57,443 nt of DNA from JAHJSY01 sp964557155 (GCA_964557155.1 CAZKZC010000001.1:1-57443); one strand, 5' to 3'; shown: positions 23,651 through 31,902, counted from the first letter of the stretch. The notes: a model not told the origin generated them from the sequence alone. A program made the numbers and translations.

Positions 23651-23724
23651 AGCGCCTGGCAGGACTCGAACCTGCAACCTTTAGGGCCGAAACCTAACAC
23701 TCTATCCAATTGAGCTACAGGCGC
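23651..23724 (-). tRNA. tRNA-Arg (TCG)
   Basis: Acceptor GCGCCTG/CAGGCGC, anticodon arm TTAGG-TTTCGGC-CCTAA giving TCG, T loop TTCGAGT. Seven bases downstream of it lies tRNA-Ala on the same strand. The discriminator position reads T, unusual for Arg. Confidence 0.93.
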
Positions 23725-23777
23725 ATTTCATTATGATTTTACCAGAAAAATTGAAATAAATCAACTTTTAAGATAAG

Positions 23778-25208
23778 ATGAAGATAATGGATATACCCAA
23801 AAAAATAGAAGGTATTTTAAAGAAGCTGGAGAAAAATGGATATAAGGCCTATCTTGTAGGAGGCTGTGTTCGGGATTTATTAATGGACATTGAACCGAAG
23901 GATTGGGATATAACAACAGATGCTTCTCCAGAAGAGATTCAAAAGATTTTCCCCGATAATTTTATGAACAATAAATTTGGCACAGTAACTGTTCTGGGCA
24001 GTGTTGAAATTACTCCTTTTAGAATAGAGACCAAATATACAGACAAGAGACATCCAGACAAAGTTGAATGGGCCAAGACCATTGAAGAAGATCTTTCCAG
24101 ACGCGATTTCACTATAAACTCAATCGCACTGGAATTTCCCAAAATTGTTGATCTTTACAAGGGACAAGAAGATTTAAAGAAAAGAATTGTTAGGGCGGTT
24201 GGTAAGGCCGAAGATAGGTTTGCCGAAGATGCTTTGAGAATGATGAGGGCAGTTAGATTTGCCAGTGTTTTAGATTTTACAATAGATAAAAAAACAGCCG
24301 ATGCTATAAAGAAGAATGCACCATGGATGAAAGCTATTTCTAAAGAAAGAATAAGAGATGAATTGTTAAAAATCATTATGTCAGACAATGCTTCTGATGG
24401 CATAGAAATGTTAAGAGAGCTTGGCTTGCTGAAATATATTATTCCCGAGCTAGAAGATGGCTATAGGGTGGCCCAGTCAAAGCACCACACATATGATGTT
24501 TATAAGCACTCAATTCTTTCTCTAAAATATGCCGCTCAAAAGAAGTTTAGCAAAGATGTCAGAATAGCCTCTTTGCTTCACGATATTGGTAAGCCAAAAT
24601 CTAAAAGAGGGTCTGGTGAAAATGCTACCTTCTATGGACATGAAGTTGTTGGAGCCAAGATGGTCAGGCAGATATTAAATCATTTGAGGTTCTCTAAAAA
24701 AGAGATAGAAAAAATTACTAAATTGATTAGATATCATTTGTTTTATTATAATGTTGATGAAGTTACCGAGGCATCGGTTAGAAAGTTAGTTCGTAAGGTG
24801 GGTCCAGAAAGCATAGAAGAATTGTTGCAAGTAAGAATGGCTGATAGAATTGGCTCAGGCGTTCCTAAAGCAGAACCATACAAGCTTCGCCATATGAAAT
24901 ATATTATTGAGAAAGCAGCCAAAGATCCTATTTCGGTAAAGATGTTAAAAGTAGATGGTGGAGATATAATGAAGATATTAAAGATTAAACCAAGCGTTAA
25001 GATTGGGCGGGTTTTAGATGTGTTATTGGGCTATGTTTTAGTTGACCCCAAGAATAATAAAAAAGCATATTTAGAAAGAGAAATTAAAAAACTAGGCAAG
25101 CTTTCGGATAAAGAGCTTGACTTCTTGTCTAAAAGTTCGCGTAAAGAACGAGAAGAGGTTATAATGAAAGAAGATAAAATGACTAAACAAAAGTACTGGG
25201 TTACTTGA
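23778..25208 (+). CDS. cca: CCA tRNA nucleotidyltransferase with HD domain
   Basis: 476 residues. Adds or repairs the 3' CCA of tRNAs. Class II nucleotidyltransferase head with LVGGCVRDLLM and DWDITTDASPEEI (metal-binding Asp pair), RRDFTINSIALEF, then the tRNA-binding neck and an HD phosphohydrolase domain (IASLLHDIGKPKSKRG, about 265-280). Needed here because most tRNA genes in the window lack an encoded CCA. The C-terminal ~40 residues are highly charged. The next gene's -35 box overlaps its end. Confidence 0.95.
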   Translation: MKIMDIPKKIEGILKKLEKNGYKAYLVGGCVRDLLMDIEPKDWDITTDASPEEIQKIFPDNFMNNKFGTVTVLGSVEITPFRIETKYTDKRHPDKVEWAKTIEEDLSRRDFTINSIALEFPKIVDLYKGQEDLKKRIVRAVGKAEDRFAEDALRMMRAVRFASVLDFTIDKKTADAIKKNAPWMKAISKERIRDELLKIIMSDNASDGIEMLRELGLLKYIIPELEDGYRVAQSKHHTYDVYKHSILSLKYAAQKKFSKDVRIASLLHDIGKPKSKRGSGENATFYGHEVVGAKMVRQILNHLRFSKKEIEKITKLIRYHLFYYNVDEVTEASVRKLVRKVGPESIEELLQVRMADRIGSGVPKAEPYKLRHMKYIIEKAAKDPISVKMLKVDGGDIMKILKIKPSVKIGRVLDVLLGYVLVDPKNNKKAYLEREIKKLGKLSDKELDFLSKSSRKEREEVIMKEDKMTKQKYWVT

Positions 25209-25233
25209 AAAAAATATAAGACTATGGTATAAT
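25205..25233 (+). promoter_or_regulatory. Promoter of the first acyltransferase gene
   Basis: TTGAAA (25205-25210), 17-bp spacer, TATAAT (25228-25233), overlapping the cca stop codon. An 80-nt leader follows. Confidence 0.8.
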
Positions 25234-25239
25234 AGCACA

Positions 25240-25319
25240 TAAAATTAAATAAACAAAAAAGACGACCGAATTAGCTCACTTAAGGGGCGAGACTAAACAT
25301 TAGGTCATCTAATTGTGTC
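25240..25319 (+). other. Structured 5' leader (regulatory candidate)
   Basis: Between promoter and ATG, GACGACC (25261-25267) can pair with GGTCATC (25303-25309), and GAATTAG (25268-25274) alternatively with CTAATT (25310-25315); an inner CTCaCTTAAGGGGCGAG can fold too. Competing pairings suggest a regulatory leader. No known riboswitch recognised. Confidence 0.4.
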
Positions 25320-26018
25320 ATGACATATAAATCTTATCAAGGACACGGATTAATGTCAAGAGATGTACACTGGGGAAAACTTGGTATGCACTCTTTCATT
25401 TCTCTGATCTTCTCTCTTTCATTTTTGATTCCAATGAAACTGTTTCTTTGGTTTTTTTTACATCCAGAGGTAAAATCAGAAATAAATGTTAAGAAGCTTA
25501 ACGGGCCTTTAATAATTGCCTGTAATCATACTTCCTGGGCAGATCCATTTTTAATAGGATATAAATTACCTTTAGATTCTAAAATATTCCCTATCCATTT
25601 TGCTATCTTGAATAAAATTTATCATTTCCCCTTTGTCTTTCCTCTTCTTTGGCTTCTTGGAACATTTCCCGTAAAAAGAAGAATAGGATTAGATGAATCA
25701 TTAAAAGTCCCTGTAAATATTTTAAACAGAGGAGGAGTTGTTGGAATTTTCCCTGAAGGAAAAAGACAATGGAAAGGAGGGCCAGGGAAGCCCAAAAGAG
25801 GAGTTGCTTATTTAGCTTTTAAAACTGGAACCCAGATATTGCCGATTAGAATTATAACGCCAGTTATAAAAATGACCGCTTTCGGAGTTTTATCAAGAAG
25901 ATATAGGTTGAAGGTAAAAATAGGCAAGCCATTCTATTTGCCTTCTAAAACAATTAAAGAAGTTGAGGACTACAATCAACCAGCTAATTACGTTATAAAC
26001 CGCATTCGCCAGCTCTAG
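25320..26018 (+). CDS. PlsC-like lysophospholipid acyltransferase
   Basis: 232 residues. Acyltransferase motifs NHTSWAD (catalytic H-x4-D), GTFPVKRR, GIFPEGKRQWKGG and a fourth block at LPIRIITPV. An N-terminal hydrophobic segment (about 23-47) gives membrane attachment. Expected reaction: transfer of an acyl group to a lysophospholipid or similar acceptor. A second homologue lies at 29197-29946 with a more classical FPEGTRS motif, so the two may differ in acceptor. A later ATG at 25353 is possible. Confidence 0.85.
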   Translation: MTYKSYQGHGLMSRDVHWGKLGMHSFISLIFSLSFLIPMKLFLWFFLHPEVKSEINVKKLNGPLIIACNHTSWADPFLIGYKLPLDSKIFPIHFAILNKIYHFPFVFPLLWLLGTFPVKRRIGLDESLKVPVNILNRGGVVGIFPEGKRQWKGGPGKPKRGVAYLAFKTGTQILPIRIITPVIKMTAFGVLSRRYRLKVKIGKPFYLPSKTIKEVEDYNQPANYVINRIRQL

Positions 26019-26021
26019 CTA

Positions 26022-26050
26022 TTGACTTTGTTTTAGTTATAGTATATAAT
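26022..26050 (+). promoter_or_regulatory. Promoter of the small RNA
   Basis: TTGACT (26022-26027), 17-bp spacer, TATAAT (26045-26050), immediately after the acyltransferase stop. Confidence 0.8.
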
Positions 26051-26056
26051 CATAAA

Positions 26057-26149
26057 TAGTACTCGGAAAGACCATTTTCATTTCCCGACACAATGTGTCA
26101 GGAAGCACAAGGGGTTCTGTTTTTCAACTCGGAAACAGAACCTTTTTTC
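26057..26149 (+). ncRNA. Candidate small non-coding RNA
   Basis: About 93 nt bounded by a good promoter and a strong terminator (GGTTCTGTTT / AAACAGAACC, 26113-26142, then TTTTTT). Upstream of the terminator sits a hairpin TTCC-GACAC / GTGTC-GGAA around AAT. No ORF of note. It is not recognised as 4.5S RNA: the apical GGAA loop and symmetrical internal loop are absent. Role unknown. Confidence 0.65.
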
Positions 26150-26195
26150 TTTTATTCTAAAATGCTAGAATAGAAGAATATGAAGAAAGTAAATC

Positions 26196-26216
26196 TGCAG
26201 AAGTCCGACTTCGGCA
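26196..26216. repeat. GTC-C-GAC palindrome
   Basis: TGCAGAAGTC-C-GACTTCGGCA, a near-perfect palindrome that is the exact reverse complement of 39641-39661. It sits just before the 60-residue membrane-protein gene. Confidence 0.85.
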
Positions 26217-26226
26217 AAAAAAATAT

Positions 26227-26409
26227 ATGAAGAAAATAATTTTTTTATCGGTAGTTGTCGTTTTGGGACTTATTATAGTTTTGTTTGTTATTTCTAATAT
26301 AAAAGATTTGAGCAAAACAGATAATAATATAGATTATAATATGGATGACGAAAAACCAGTTAATGATATTCTAGAAACTCCAACTTCTCTTGAGCAAGAT
26401 GAAATTTAA
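26227..26409 (+). CDS. Small single-TM protein
   Basis: 60 residues; not recognised. Basic MKK start, one hydrophobic helix (IFLSVVVVLGLIIVLFVISN, about 5-24) and an acidic tail rich in Asp and Asn. Its 3' end overlaps the next gene by 11 bp, and that gene overlaps the ABC exporter, so all three appear co-expressed. Confidence 0.6.
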   Translation: MKKIIFLSVVVVLGLIIVLFVISNIKDLSKTDNNIDYNMDDEKPVNDILETPTSLEQDEI

Positions 26410-26692
26410 TATTAAAAATCCTGGGAAGAGTTCTGTTGGTATTGGAAGAGATATGGGCTATATTCTCCAAAAAGAGACTTCAAGTGGTGAGGTCTCTTTT
26501 GTTCGTCTTTTGGAAAGAAGTGGCTATCCAAGATTCCATCTATATGTTAAACTAGATGGAGATAATTTAATATTTGATTTGCATCTTGATCAAAAAAGAC
26601 CTGTTTATAGAACGGCTCATGATCATGCTGCCGAATATGACGGAGCTCTCGTAGAAAACGAGGCTCAAAGAATAAATGGAATTTTTAGATGA
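26399..26692 (+). CDS. Conserved-looking hypothetical protein
   Basis: 97 residues from MKFNIKNPGKSSV; a start at 26390 adds three residues. It has a soluble alpha/beta look with the motif HLDQKRPVYRTAHDHAAEYD (about 65-84), whose clustered His, Asp and Glu could bind metal. It lacks signal peptide or TM. I think similar proteins occur in other Patescibacteria but cannot name a family. It lies between a small membrane protein and the ABC exporter, overlapping both. Confidence 0.65.
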   Translation: MKFNIKNPGKSSVGIGRDMGYILQKETSSGEVSFVRLLERSGYPRFHLYVKLDGDNLIFDLHLDQKRPVYRTAHDHAAEYDGALVENEAQRINGIFR

Positions 26693-28412
26693 TATAAAAA
26701 TAGTTTGGAGATATATGAGAAAGTATAAGAAAGCAGTCATTGGGACTGCAGTTTTGGCTGTGATTTTTGCTGTGTTTGAGGCATTCATCCCATATATTTA
26801 TGGTCGTTTAGTAGATATTATTTCTGACAAGACAGCTTCTTCTCTTGTCTTGTTTTTACTTGGAATTTGGGTCTTAACAAGTTTTTTAGCAGCCGTGTTC
26901 AGGAATATAGTTTCTAAAACAGGAGAATATATGGGGGCAGATATTTTAAGTGACTTTATTCACGATCATATGTCTCATGTTATGAATTTGCCATTAACCT
27001 TCCATCGTGAAAAAAAGGTTGGTGAAATTGTTTCTAGAATAATAAGAGCCGGTGATCACATGAAAGAACTTATCGGAACTACTTTGTTTTGGGTAGCTCC
27101 AAGATTTTTAACTGTTTTAATTGGCGTGATCGTAATGTTCTTTATAAATTGGCAATTAGCGTTAGGGTCTATTATTGTTTTTGTTTTGTCGGCAGGGATA
27201 GTTTTGATGGGAGCTCCATCACTTGTAACAGGTCAAAAAGAATTAAACAAAAGCTTAGACAAATCGGCCGGTGTCTTAAATGATTCTTTTCTTAATATTC
27301 AAGCTATAAAATCATCAGCGGCCGAAGAATTTCAAAAATCAAAAATAAAAGAGATATATGGAGAAGAAGTAAATCCTAAGGTTAAAAACGTTGTTAAGAT
27401 ATATGAAAACATACATCTCTTCCAAGAAATTATTTTTTCTTTGGGATTCGTTGTTGTCTTCGGCTATGCAGTTTTACTAATGGGGAGAGGCGTTATCTCT
27501 CAGGGAGTATTGGTGATGTTTTTAGGCTATTTAACTCTAACAAGAATGCCTTTAACGGTTCTTTTGTGGCAATGGCTTGGTATTCAAAGAGGGTTAACAG
27601 CAATTAAAAGAGCTAATGAATTTCTAGATATAGAAACAGAAGTTCATAATGAGAACGGTAAGATTATGAAGGATGTTAAAGCGAAGGTAGAATATAGAAA
27701 TGTTGGCTTTGGTTATAGCAGGAAAAGACCTGTTTTAGATCATATTAGTTTTACCGCCCTACCGGGTGAAAAGATTGCCTTGGTTGGCGGAAGCGGAGAA
27801 GGAAAAACAACAACCATAGATTTATTGTCTCTTTATTTTAATCCAGACAAAGGGGAGATATTGATAGATGATGTTGATATTAGAGAATTAAATATGAATT
27901 TTTTGAGAAGCATTATTGCTTATGTGCCTCAAGAAATAATGTTGTTTAACGATACGATTAAAAACAATATATTGTACGGTAAGCCAGAGGCAACAAAAAA
28001 AGAAATAATAGACGCAACTAAAGCAGCTAATATTTACAATTTCATAGAATCATTACCAGAGAAGTATGATACTTTGGTGGGAGAAAGAGGAGTTAAGCTC
28101 TCTACTGGTCAGAAGCAAAGATTGGCTATTGCTAGAGCTATTATTCGTAATCCTAAAATACTGGTTTTAGATGAGGCAACATCTTCCTTGGACGTTCAAT
28201 CAGAAAAGTTAATTCAGGAAGCCTTAGAAAGATTGGTGGAGAATAAAACAACATTTATTATTGCTCATCGCTTAAGTACGGTTAGAAAAGCTAATAAGAT
28301 TTTAGTTTTGGAGAAGGGCAGGATAATTGAACAAGGCACCCACGATGAATTAATAAAAAAACAAGGAGCTTATTCCAAGTTTTACAATCTTCAATTTTCC
28401 AAACAAAAATAA
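26676..28412 (+). CDS. ABC exporter, fused permease and ATPase (MsbA-like)
   Basis: 578 residues. An N-terminal six-helix exporter domain (about 15-310) and a nucleotide-binding domain with Walker A GGSGEGKTTT (about 371), Q-loop AYVPQEIMLFN, signature LSTGQKQRLAIARA, Walker B ILVLDEATSSLD and H-loop IIAHRLST. A half-transporter that should work as a homodimer; substrate unknown, with lipid or peptide export common for this type. The ATG overlaps the preceding gene by 17 bp. Confidence 0.93.
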   Translation: MEFLDDIKIVWRYMRKYKKAVIGTAVLAVIFAVFEAFIPYIYGRLVDIISDKTASSLVLFLLGIWVLTSFLAAVFRNIVSKTGEYMGADILSDFIHDHMSHVMNLPLTFHREKKVGEIVSRIIRAGDHMKELIGTTLFWVAPRFLTVLIGVIVMFFINWQLALGSIIVFVLSAGIVLMGAPSLVTGQKELNKSLDKSAGVLNDSFLNIQAIKSSAAEEFQKSKIKEIYGEEVNPKVKNVVKIYENIHLFQEIIFSLGFVVVFGYAVLLMGRGVISQGVLVMFLGYLTLTRMPLTVLLWQWLGIQRGLTAIKRANEFLDIETEVHNENGKIMKDVKAKVEYRNVGFGYSRKRPVLDHISFTALPGEKIALVGGSGEGKTTTIDLLSLYFNPDKGEILIDDVDIRELNMNFLRSIIAYVPQEIMLFNDTIKNNILYGKPEATKKEIIDATKAANIYNFIESLPEKYDTLVGERGVKLSTGQKQRLAIARAIIRNPKILVLDEATSSLDVQSEKLIQEALERLVENKTTFIIAHRLSTVRKANKILVLEKGRIIEQGTHDELIKKQGAYSKFYNLQFSKQK

Positions 28413-28429
28413 ATTAATAAATAAATATT

Positions 28430-28759
28430 ATGAATTTTGAAGAATATCAAAAATTAGTTAAAAAAACAGCTATTTATCCTGAGATAGGTAGGGGCTATGT
28501 TTACCCAACCTTGGGGCTAGTTGGCGAAGCCGGAGAAATAGCCGAAAAAGTTAAAAAGATCTTTAGAGACAACGATGGTGTTCTTGATGAAGAAAGAAAA
28601 CAAATGTTAAAAAAGGAACTAGGTGATGTTCTTTGGTATTTGGCTCAACTTTCTACAGAATTAGGAATATCTTTTGATGAAGTAGCTTCCTATAATATAG
28701 AAAAATTAGCATCAAGACAGCAGAGAGGCACTCTTCACGGAGACGGCGATAACAGATAA
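28430..28759 (+). CDS. MazG-like nucleotide pyrophosphohydrolase
   Basis: 109 residues. All-alpha NTP-PPase with the metal-binding EXXE...EXXD pattern in LVGEAGEIAEKVKK and KKELGDVLWYLAQLS. It hydrolyses (d)NTPs to monophosphates and pyrophosphate, usually as house-cleaning. Single-domain length. A terminator follows directly. Confidence 0.88.
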   Translation: MNFEEYQKLVKKTAIYPEIGRGYVYPTLGLVGEAGEIAEKVKKIFRDNDGVLDEERKQMLKKELGDVLWYLAQLSTELGISFDEVASYNIEKLASRQQRGTLHGDGDNR

Positions 28760-28765
28760 AAAAAG

Positions 28766-28795
28766 AAACTGCCTTTTAGGGGGCAGTTTTTGATT
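28766..28795 (+). terminator. Terminator of the mazG-like gene
   Basis: AAACTGCC / GGCAGTTT around a 8-nt loop with a T run; it also covers the 3' end of the minus-strand gene. Confidence 0.85.
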
Positions 28796-29078
28796 TTTTC
28801 TTTCTCATTTTCAATCTTTTGTTCTTTGGATTAAAAAGAAAAGTTTTATTCGTTATTTTTCCGTGATGTCCTTGCTTTCCCCAGATCTCAAATTTTAAAT
28901 TAAAATCTGCCCTACTTGCACATAGGGATGTTACGAATTCAAGAGAACACTCCCATAAGTTCCCTTTTTTGTTAAAAAAATCTCCTGATTTTTCTGGTAA
29001 TTGTGTAGCAACTACTTCATTCGTATGACTATCTAGCGGTTGCACGTACCAAAAATACTCTTTTTTCACTGTTTTCAT
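28776..29078 (-). CDS. Hypothetical basic protein
   Basis: 100 residues, unrecognised. No signal peptide or TM; an aromatic N-terminus (KKEYFWYVQPLDSHTNEVVA) and a strongly basic C-terminus (NPKNKRLKMRKKKSK). The coding call rests on expression signals: a clear AAGGAG Shine-Dalgarno site before the ATG and, further upstream on this strand, TTGACT with a 16-bp spacer to TAAGAT. It is one of the few window genes with a canonical ribosome site. Confidence 0.6.
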   Translation of the reverse strand: MKTVKKEYFWYVQPLDSHTNEVVATQLPEKSGDFFNKKGNLWECSLEFVTSLCASRADFNLKFEIWGKQGHHGKITNKTFLFNPKNKRLKMRKKKSKTAP

Positions 29079-29160
29079 TTTTTCTCCTTATATATAGTTC
29101 AAAGAACGAAACAAATTAATCTTAAACTAAACACGTCAAAAGTCAACCCGTTGAAAGAGC

Positions 29161-29189
29161 TTGCAAAATTATAAGTTTTATGGTATAAT
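29161..29189 (+). promoter_or_regulatory. Leaderless-type promoter of plsC
   Basis: TTGCAA (29161-29166), 17-bp spacer, TATAAT (29184-29189), 7 nt to the ATG at 29197. A TTG start at 29161 is really the -35 box. Confidence 0.85.
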
Positions 29190-29196
29190 TAGCATA

Positions 29197-29946
29197 ATGA
29201 TATTAGAATATATTATGTATAAAAGAAATAAAGTAAGGCCTAGCTTTAATGAAACTAGGAGGGTTAAGGTTGGTTATTCTGTTCTCAAGGGAGTGCTTAG
29301 TCCCCTAATCCGTAAGGTTTGGATAGATAAAATTGAAGGTTTGGAGAATATTCCTAAAGACGGACCAATCATTATCGCTTCCAATCATCAAAGTTATTTT
29401 GATTTCCTTTGTTTTATCGCTGCTTCTCCAAGAAAGGTTCATTATCTAGCTGCTGAAAAATTCTATAAAAGTAGAATGTGGCGTCCAGTTATGAATTTGA
29501 CTGGACAGATAAAAGTTGAACGTGTTTCTCATGATAAAAAGGGAGTGCATGACAAAGTTTATTCTGCTCTAGATCAAGGTAGGGTGATTGGCATTTTTCC
29601 TGAAGGAACAAGATCTGCCGATGGAGAAATTCAAAAACCGTTTACTGGAGTAGCTAAGTTTGCTCTAAATGCTAAAGTTCCCGTGATACCAGTTGGAATA
29701 ATTGGAACTTATGATATTATGTCTCGCCATGATAAGCGTCCTAAATTTAGAGGAGCAAAGGCAAAGATTAAAATTGGAAAACCAATATACTTTTCTGAAT
29801 ATGCTAATATTCAACCAACAAACGAAGATTATAAAAAAGTAACAGATAAAATAATGTTACAAGTTGCCGAATTAGCCGAAAAGAAATACACTTACGCAGA
29901 CACCGAAACAGGCACTAAAACAGACACCGAAATAAAAACAGCATAA
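29197..29946 (+). CDS. plsC: 1-acyl-glycerol-3-phosphate acyltransferase
   Basis: 249 residues. Classical PlsC blocks: SNHQSYFDFLCF (H-x4-D), GQIKVERV, FPEGTRSADGEIQ and VPVIPVGIIG. It makes phosphatidic acid from lysophosphatidate. There is no clear TM span, only amphipathic segments. The C-terminus carries an imperfect Thr/Asp/Glu repeat (TETGTKTDTEIKTA). The start at 29197 is supported by the promoter spacing. Confidence 0.9.
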   Translation: MILEYIMYKRNKVRPSFNETRRVKVGYSVLKGVLSPLIRKVWIDKIEGLENIPKDGPIIIASNHQSYFDFLCFIAASPRKVHYLAAEKFYKSRMWRPVMNLTGQIKVERVSHDKKGVHDKVYSALDQGRVIGIFPEGTRSADGEIQKPFTGVAKFALNAKVPVIPVGIIGTYDIMSRHDKRPKFRGAKAKIKIGKPIYFSEYANIQPTNEDYKKVTDKIMLQVAELAEKKYTYADTETGTKTDTEIKTA

Positions 29947-29975
29947 AATACGAAGGTTGGACCTTCGTATTTTAT
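29943..29975 (+). terminator. Palindromic terminator, AGGT-TGG-ACCT core
   Basis: Perfect 15+3+15 inverted repeat (ATAAAATACGAAGGT arm) overlapping the plsC stop codon. Core resembles 31047-31073 (AGGT-TCG-ACCT). Confidence 0.85.
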
Positions 29976-30121
29976 GTTTGTCTTTAAAAGTGATGTGTCC
30001 CTTTTCCGTGCGTCCCCTTTCCGCTTTTCCTTAAAAGAGTCCGGCCTCTTAACTTTGCTTCTGTTTTCTGATATAATTAAGTAAAGGTTGTAATGTAATA
30101 ATAATTAATTTATTAAAACAT

Positions 30122-30724
30122 ATGAAAAAATTATGTATTTTATTATTCGTAGGCTTGGTAGTTTCAATCATGGTTTTATGTAGTAGCCAAATAATAGAGG
30201 CAAAAGGGGAAAAAGCAGGTAATGTAAGCGAATTAGAGAAAATAGAAAATGAAAAGGAGCAAGAATTAGAGCAGGAAACAAAAGGATTAAAAGAAAAACA
30301 GCAGAATGTTCATAGAAATCAAAATCGGGTAAGATTAGCGGTTCATTCTTTGCTTGCTATGGAAGATTTAGTTGGGGGAATTGGTCCGAAAGTATCCAAA
30401 ATTGCTAATGAATTTAATAGCTCTGTTGGAAAAACCATAGAGGCAGAAGAAAAGATACAAAATAAGAATCGTTTAATAAGATTTTTACTTGGAGGAGATA
30501 AAGAATCTGCAGAATTGATAGCACAAGAAGTTAATCGAAATAAAGAAAAAATTCAACAATTAAAAAACTTAATGAAAGAATGCGATTGCGATGAAGAAAT
30601 TAAAGGTATGCTCAAAGAACAAATAATAAACATAGAAGCGGAGCAGTATAGATTAGAAACTTTTGCTGAGGTTGAAAAAGGATACGGAGGACTTTTTGGA
30701 TGGTTTTTTGATCAGCTTTTCTAA
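30122..30724 (+). CDS. Secreted coiled-coil protein of unknown function
   Basis: 200 residues. An N-terminal signal-like segment (LCILLFVGLVVSIMVLCSS, about 4-22) is followed by a Glu/Lys/Gln-rich helical body likely to form coiled coils (about 35-75 and 100-185) and an aromatic tail (GLFGWFFDQLF). A TATAAT box lies near 30072 with a leader of about 45 nt. No family recognised; it is a single-gene unit. Confidence 0.7.
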   Translation: MKKLCILLFVGLVVSIMVLCSSQIIEAKGEKAGNVSELEKIENEKEQELEQETKGLKEKQQNVHRNQNRVRLAVHSLLAMEDLVGGIGPKVSKIANEFNSSVGKTIEAEEKIQNKNRLIRFLLGGDKESAELIAQEVNRNKEKIQQLKNLMKECDCDEEIKGMLKEQIINIEAEQYRLETFAEVEKGYGGLFGWFFDQLF

Positions 30725-30834
30725 TGAATCCTCTTTTCTTACGGTTTTAAACTCAAGAGGCCAGGCTATTTAAATTCTTATTTTATTTTTGGCCTCAAAG
30801 TGGTGAGGTAAAATATAGTAAAACAAATAAAAAT

Positions 30835-31026
30835 ATGGAATGCAGGAAGGAAGAAAATTTGGAGAATTGTCCGTGTAGTTATTCTTGCGAGAGAAAGGGT
30901 TTGTGTTGTGAGTGTATAAAATATCACAGAGAAAGAAATGAGCTTCCTGCCTGTTATTTTTCCGAAGAGGCAGAAAAAACATACGACAGATCATTCAAGA
31001 AATTCCTCCAAAGTGTGCAAACCTAA
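30835..31026 (+). CDS. Cys-rich small protein, DUF6485-like
   Basis: 63 residues. The pattern ENCPCSYSCERKGLCCECI...ELPACYF with seven cysteines, followed by EKTYDRSFKKF, fits the DUF6485 family of small proteins, presumably metal-binding. Function unknown. The final codons (SVQT-stop) lie inside a perfect 14+1+14 palindrome (31011-31039), so a repeat element seems to have supplied the C-terminus. Confidence 0.8.
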   Translation: MECRKEENLENCPCSYSCERKGLCCECIKYHRERNELPACYFSEEAEKTYDRSFKKFLQSVQT

Positions 31027-31039
31027 GGTTTGCACACTT
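31011..31039. repeat. Perfect palindrome overlapping the DUF6485 stop
   Basis: AAGTGTGCAAACCT, one base, and its exact complement. Followed within 8 bp by a second palindrome and then by CTCCTCAAGGAG, making a three-hairpin cluster. Confidence 0.9.
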
Positions 31040-31046
31040 CCGTCGC

Positions 31047-31073
31047 AATGAATGAGGTTCGACCTCATTCATT
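31047..31073. repeat. Palindrome AATGAATGAGGT-TCG-ACCTCATTCATT
   Basis: Perfect 12+3+12 inverted repeat. The flanks CTTCCGTCG and TTCTC..CAAGGAGC recur at 20714-20735 without the palindrome, so this looks like an occupied site and 20714 an empty one. Confidence 0.85.
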
Positions 31074-31196
31074 TGCTTCTCCTCAAGGAGCGATCTTTTC
31101 CGTGATTTTCGACGACGTAAATAAAAGGTAAAAGTAAAAGAGGTCAGGAGTCATTTTGTATTGCGTTTTAGGGGTATAATTCTGTAGAGAAAATCT

Positions 31197-31224
31197 TTGT
31201 CAAATTTCTTCTGTGGGGTATAAT
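31197..31224 (+). promoter_or_regulatory. Leaderless-type promoter of the HAD-kinase operon
   Basis: TTGTCA (31197-31202), 16-bp spacer, TATAAT (31219-31224), 6 nt to the ATG. The 38-bp region is closely similar to the promoter at 41953-41980. A second GGGGTATAAT lies 44 bp upstream (31171-31180). Confidence 0.75.
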
Positions 31225-31230
31225 TAAGAA

Positions 31231-31902
31231 ATGAAAGAATTAGCAATTTTTGATTTGGATAATACTTTGATAAAAAAACAAAGCCAAGTTTTTTTATTAG
31301 CTTATGCCCTCAAAAAAGGCCATGTAGGCTTTTTTTCTTATATCTTTATAATGCTATGGTTTATTGCATATAAAATTGGATTAGTTAAAAATCCCAAGAG
31401 AATAATGGAATTCTCTTTTAATTTTCTAAAAAATAAAAACATTGATGAATTCGAAAGTATTATAGATGATTTCTTCGAAAATAAACTGAAATCAACTCTT
31501 TTCGTAGAAGCATTAAGATTGGTTGAAAAACACAAAAGAAATGGAAGAGAGACTTTGATAGTTTCTAACGCAATTGAATACATCCCTAAAAAAGTTGCTC
31601 AATATCTTGGAATAGATTATTTCATCGGAACGAAATTAGAAATTGTTAATAATAAATTTACTGGAAAGATAAAAGGTGATATAATCTATGGAAGGAATAA
31701 GGTTACGAGTATAAATGATTTCGTCAGAGAAAAGGGATTTTCTCTAGACAATAGTTATGGTTATTCTGACCATTATTCAGACATCCCTTTTTTAGAAATG
31801 GTGGCCAATCCCTTTGCAGTTAATCCGGATAGTAAATTACAGAATAAAGCAAAAAGGGAAAATTGGCCTATTTTAATATTTAAACAAACTATCAAATTAT
31901 AA
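31231..31902 (+). CDS. HAD-superfamily IB hydrolase (SerB-like)
   Basis: 223 residues. HAD motif I FDLDNTLIKK (nucleophile Asp), motif II VSNAIEY, motif III/IV around KGDIIYG and GYSDHYSDIPFLE. The subfamily IB layout, with a helical cap between motifs I and II, points to a small phosphomonoesterase; phosphoserine or a lipid-head-group phosphate are possible substrates, not decidable here. It overlaps the histidine kinase start (TAATG). Confidence 0.87.
   Translation: MKELAIFDLDNTLIKKQSQVFLLAYALKKGHVGFFSYIFIMLWFIAYKIGLVKNPKRIMEFSFNFLKNKNIDEFESIIDDFFENKLKSTLFVEALRLVEKHKRNGRETLIVSNAIEYIPKKVAQYLGIDYFIGTKLEIVNNKFTGKIKGDIIYGRNKVTSINDFVREKGFSLDNSYGYSDHYSDIPFLEMVANPFAVNPDSKLQNKAKRENWPILIFKQTIKL

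Noticed and set aside
26057..26149. Small RNA considered as 4.5S (SRP) RNA because of TCAGGAAGCA
   Set aside because: The apical GGAA loop and symmetric internal loop do not form; the likeness is only local.
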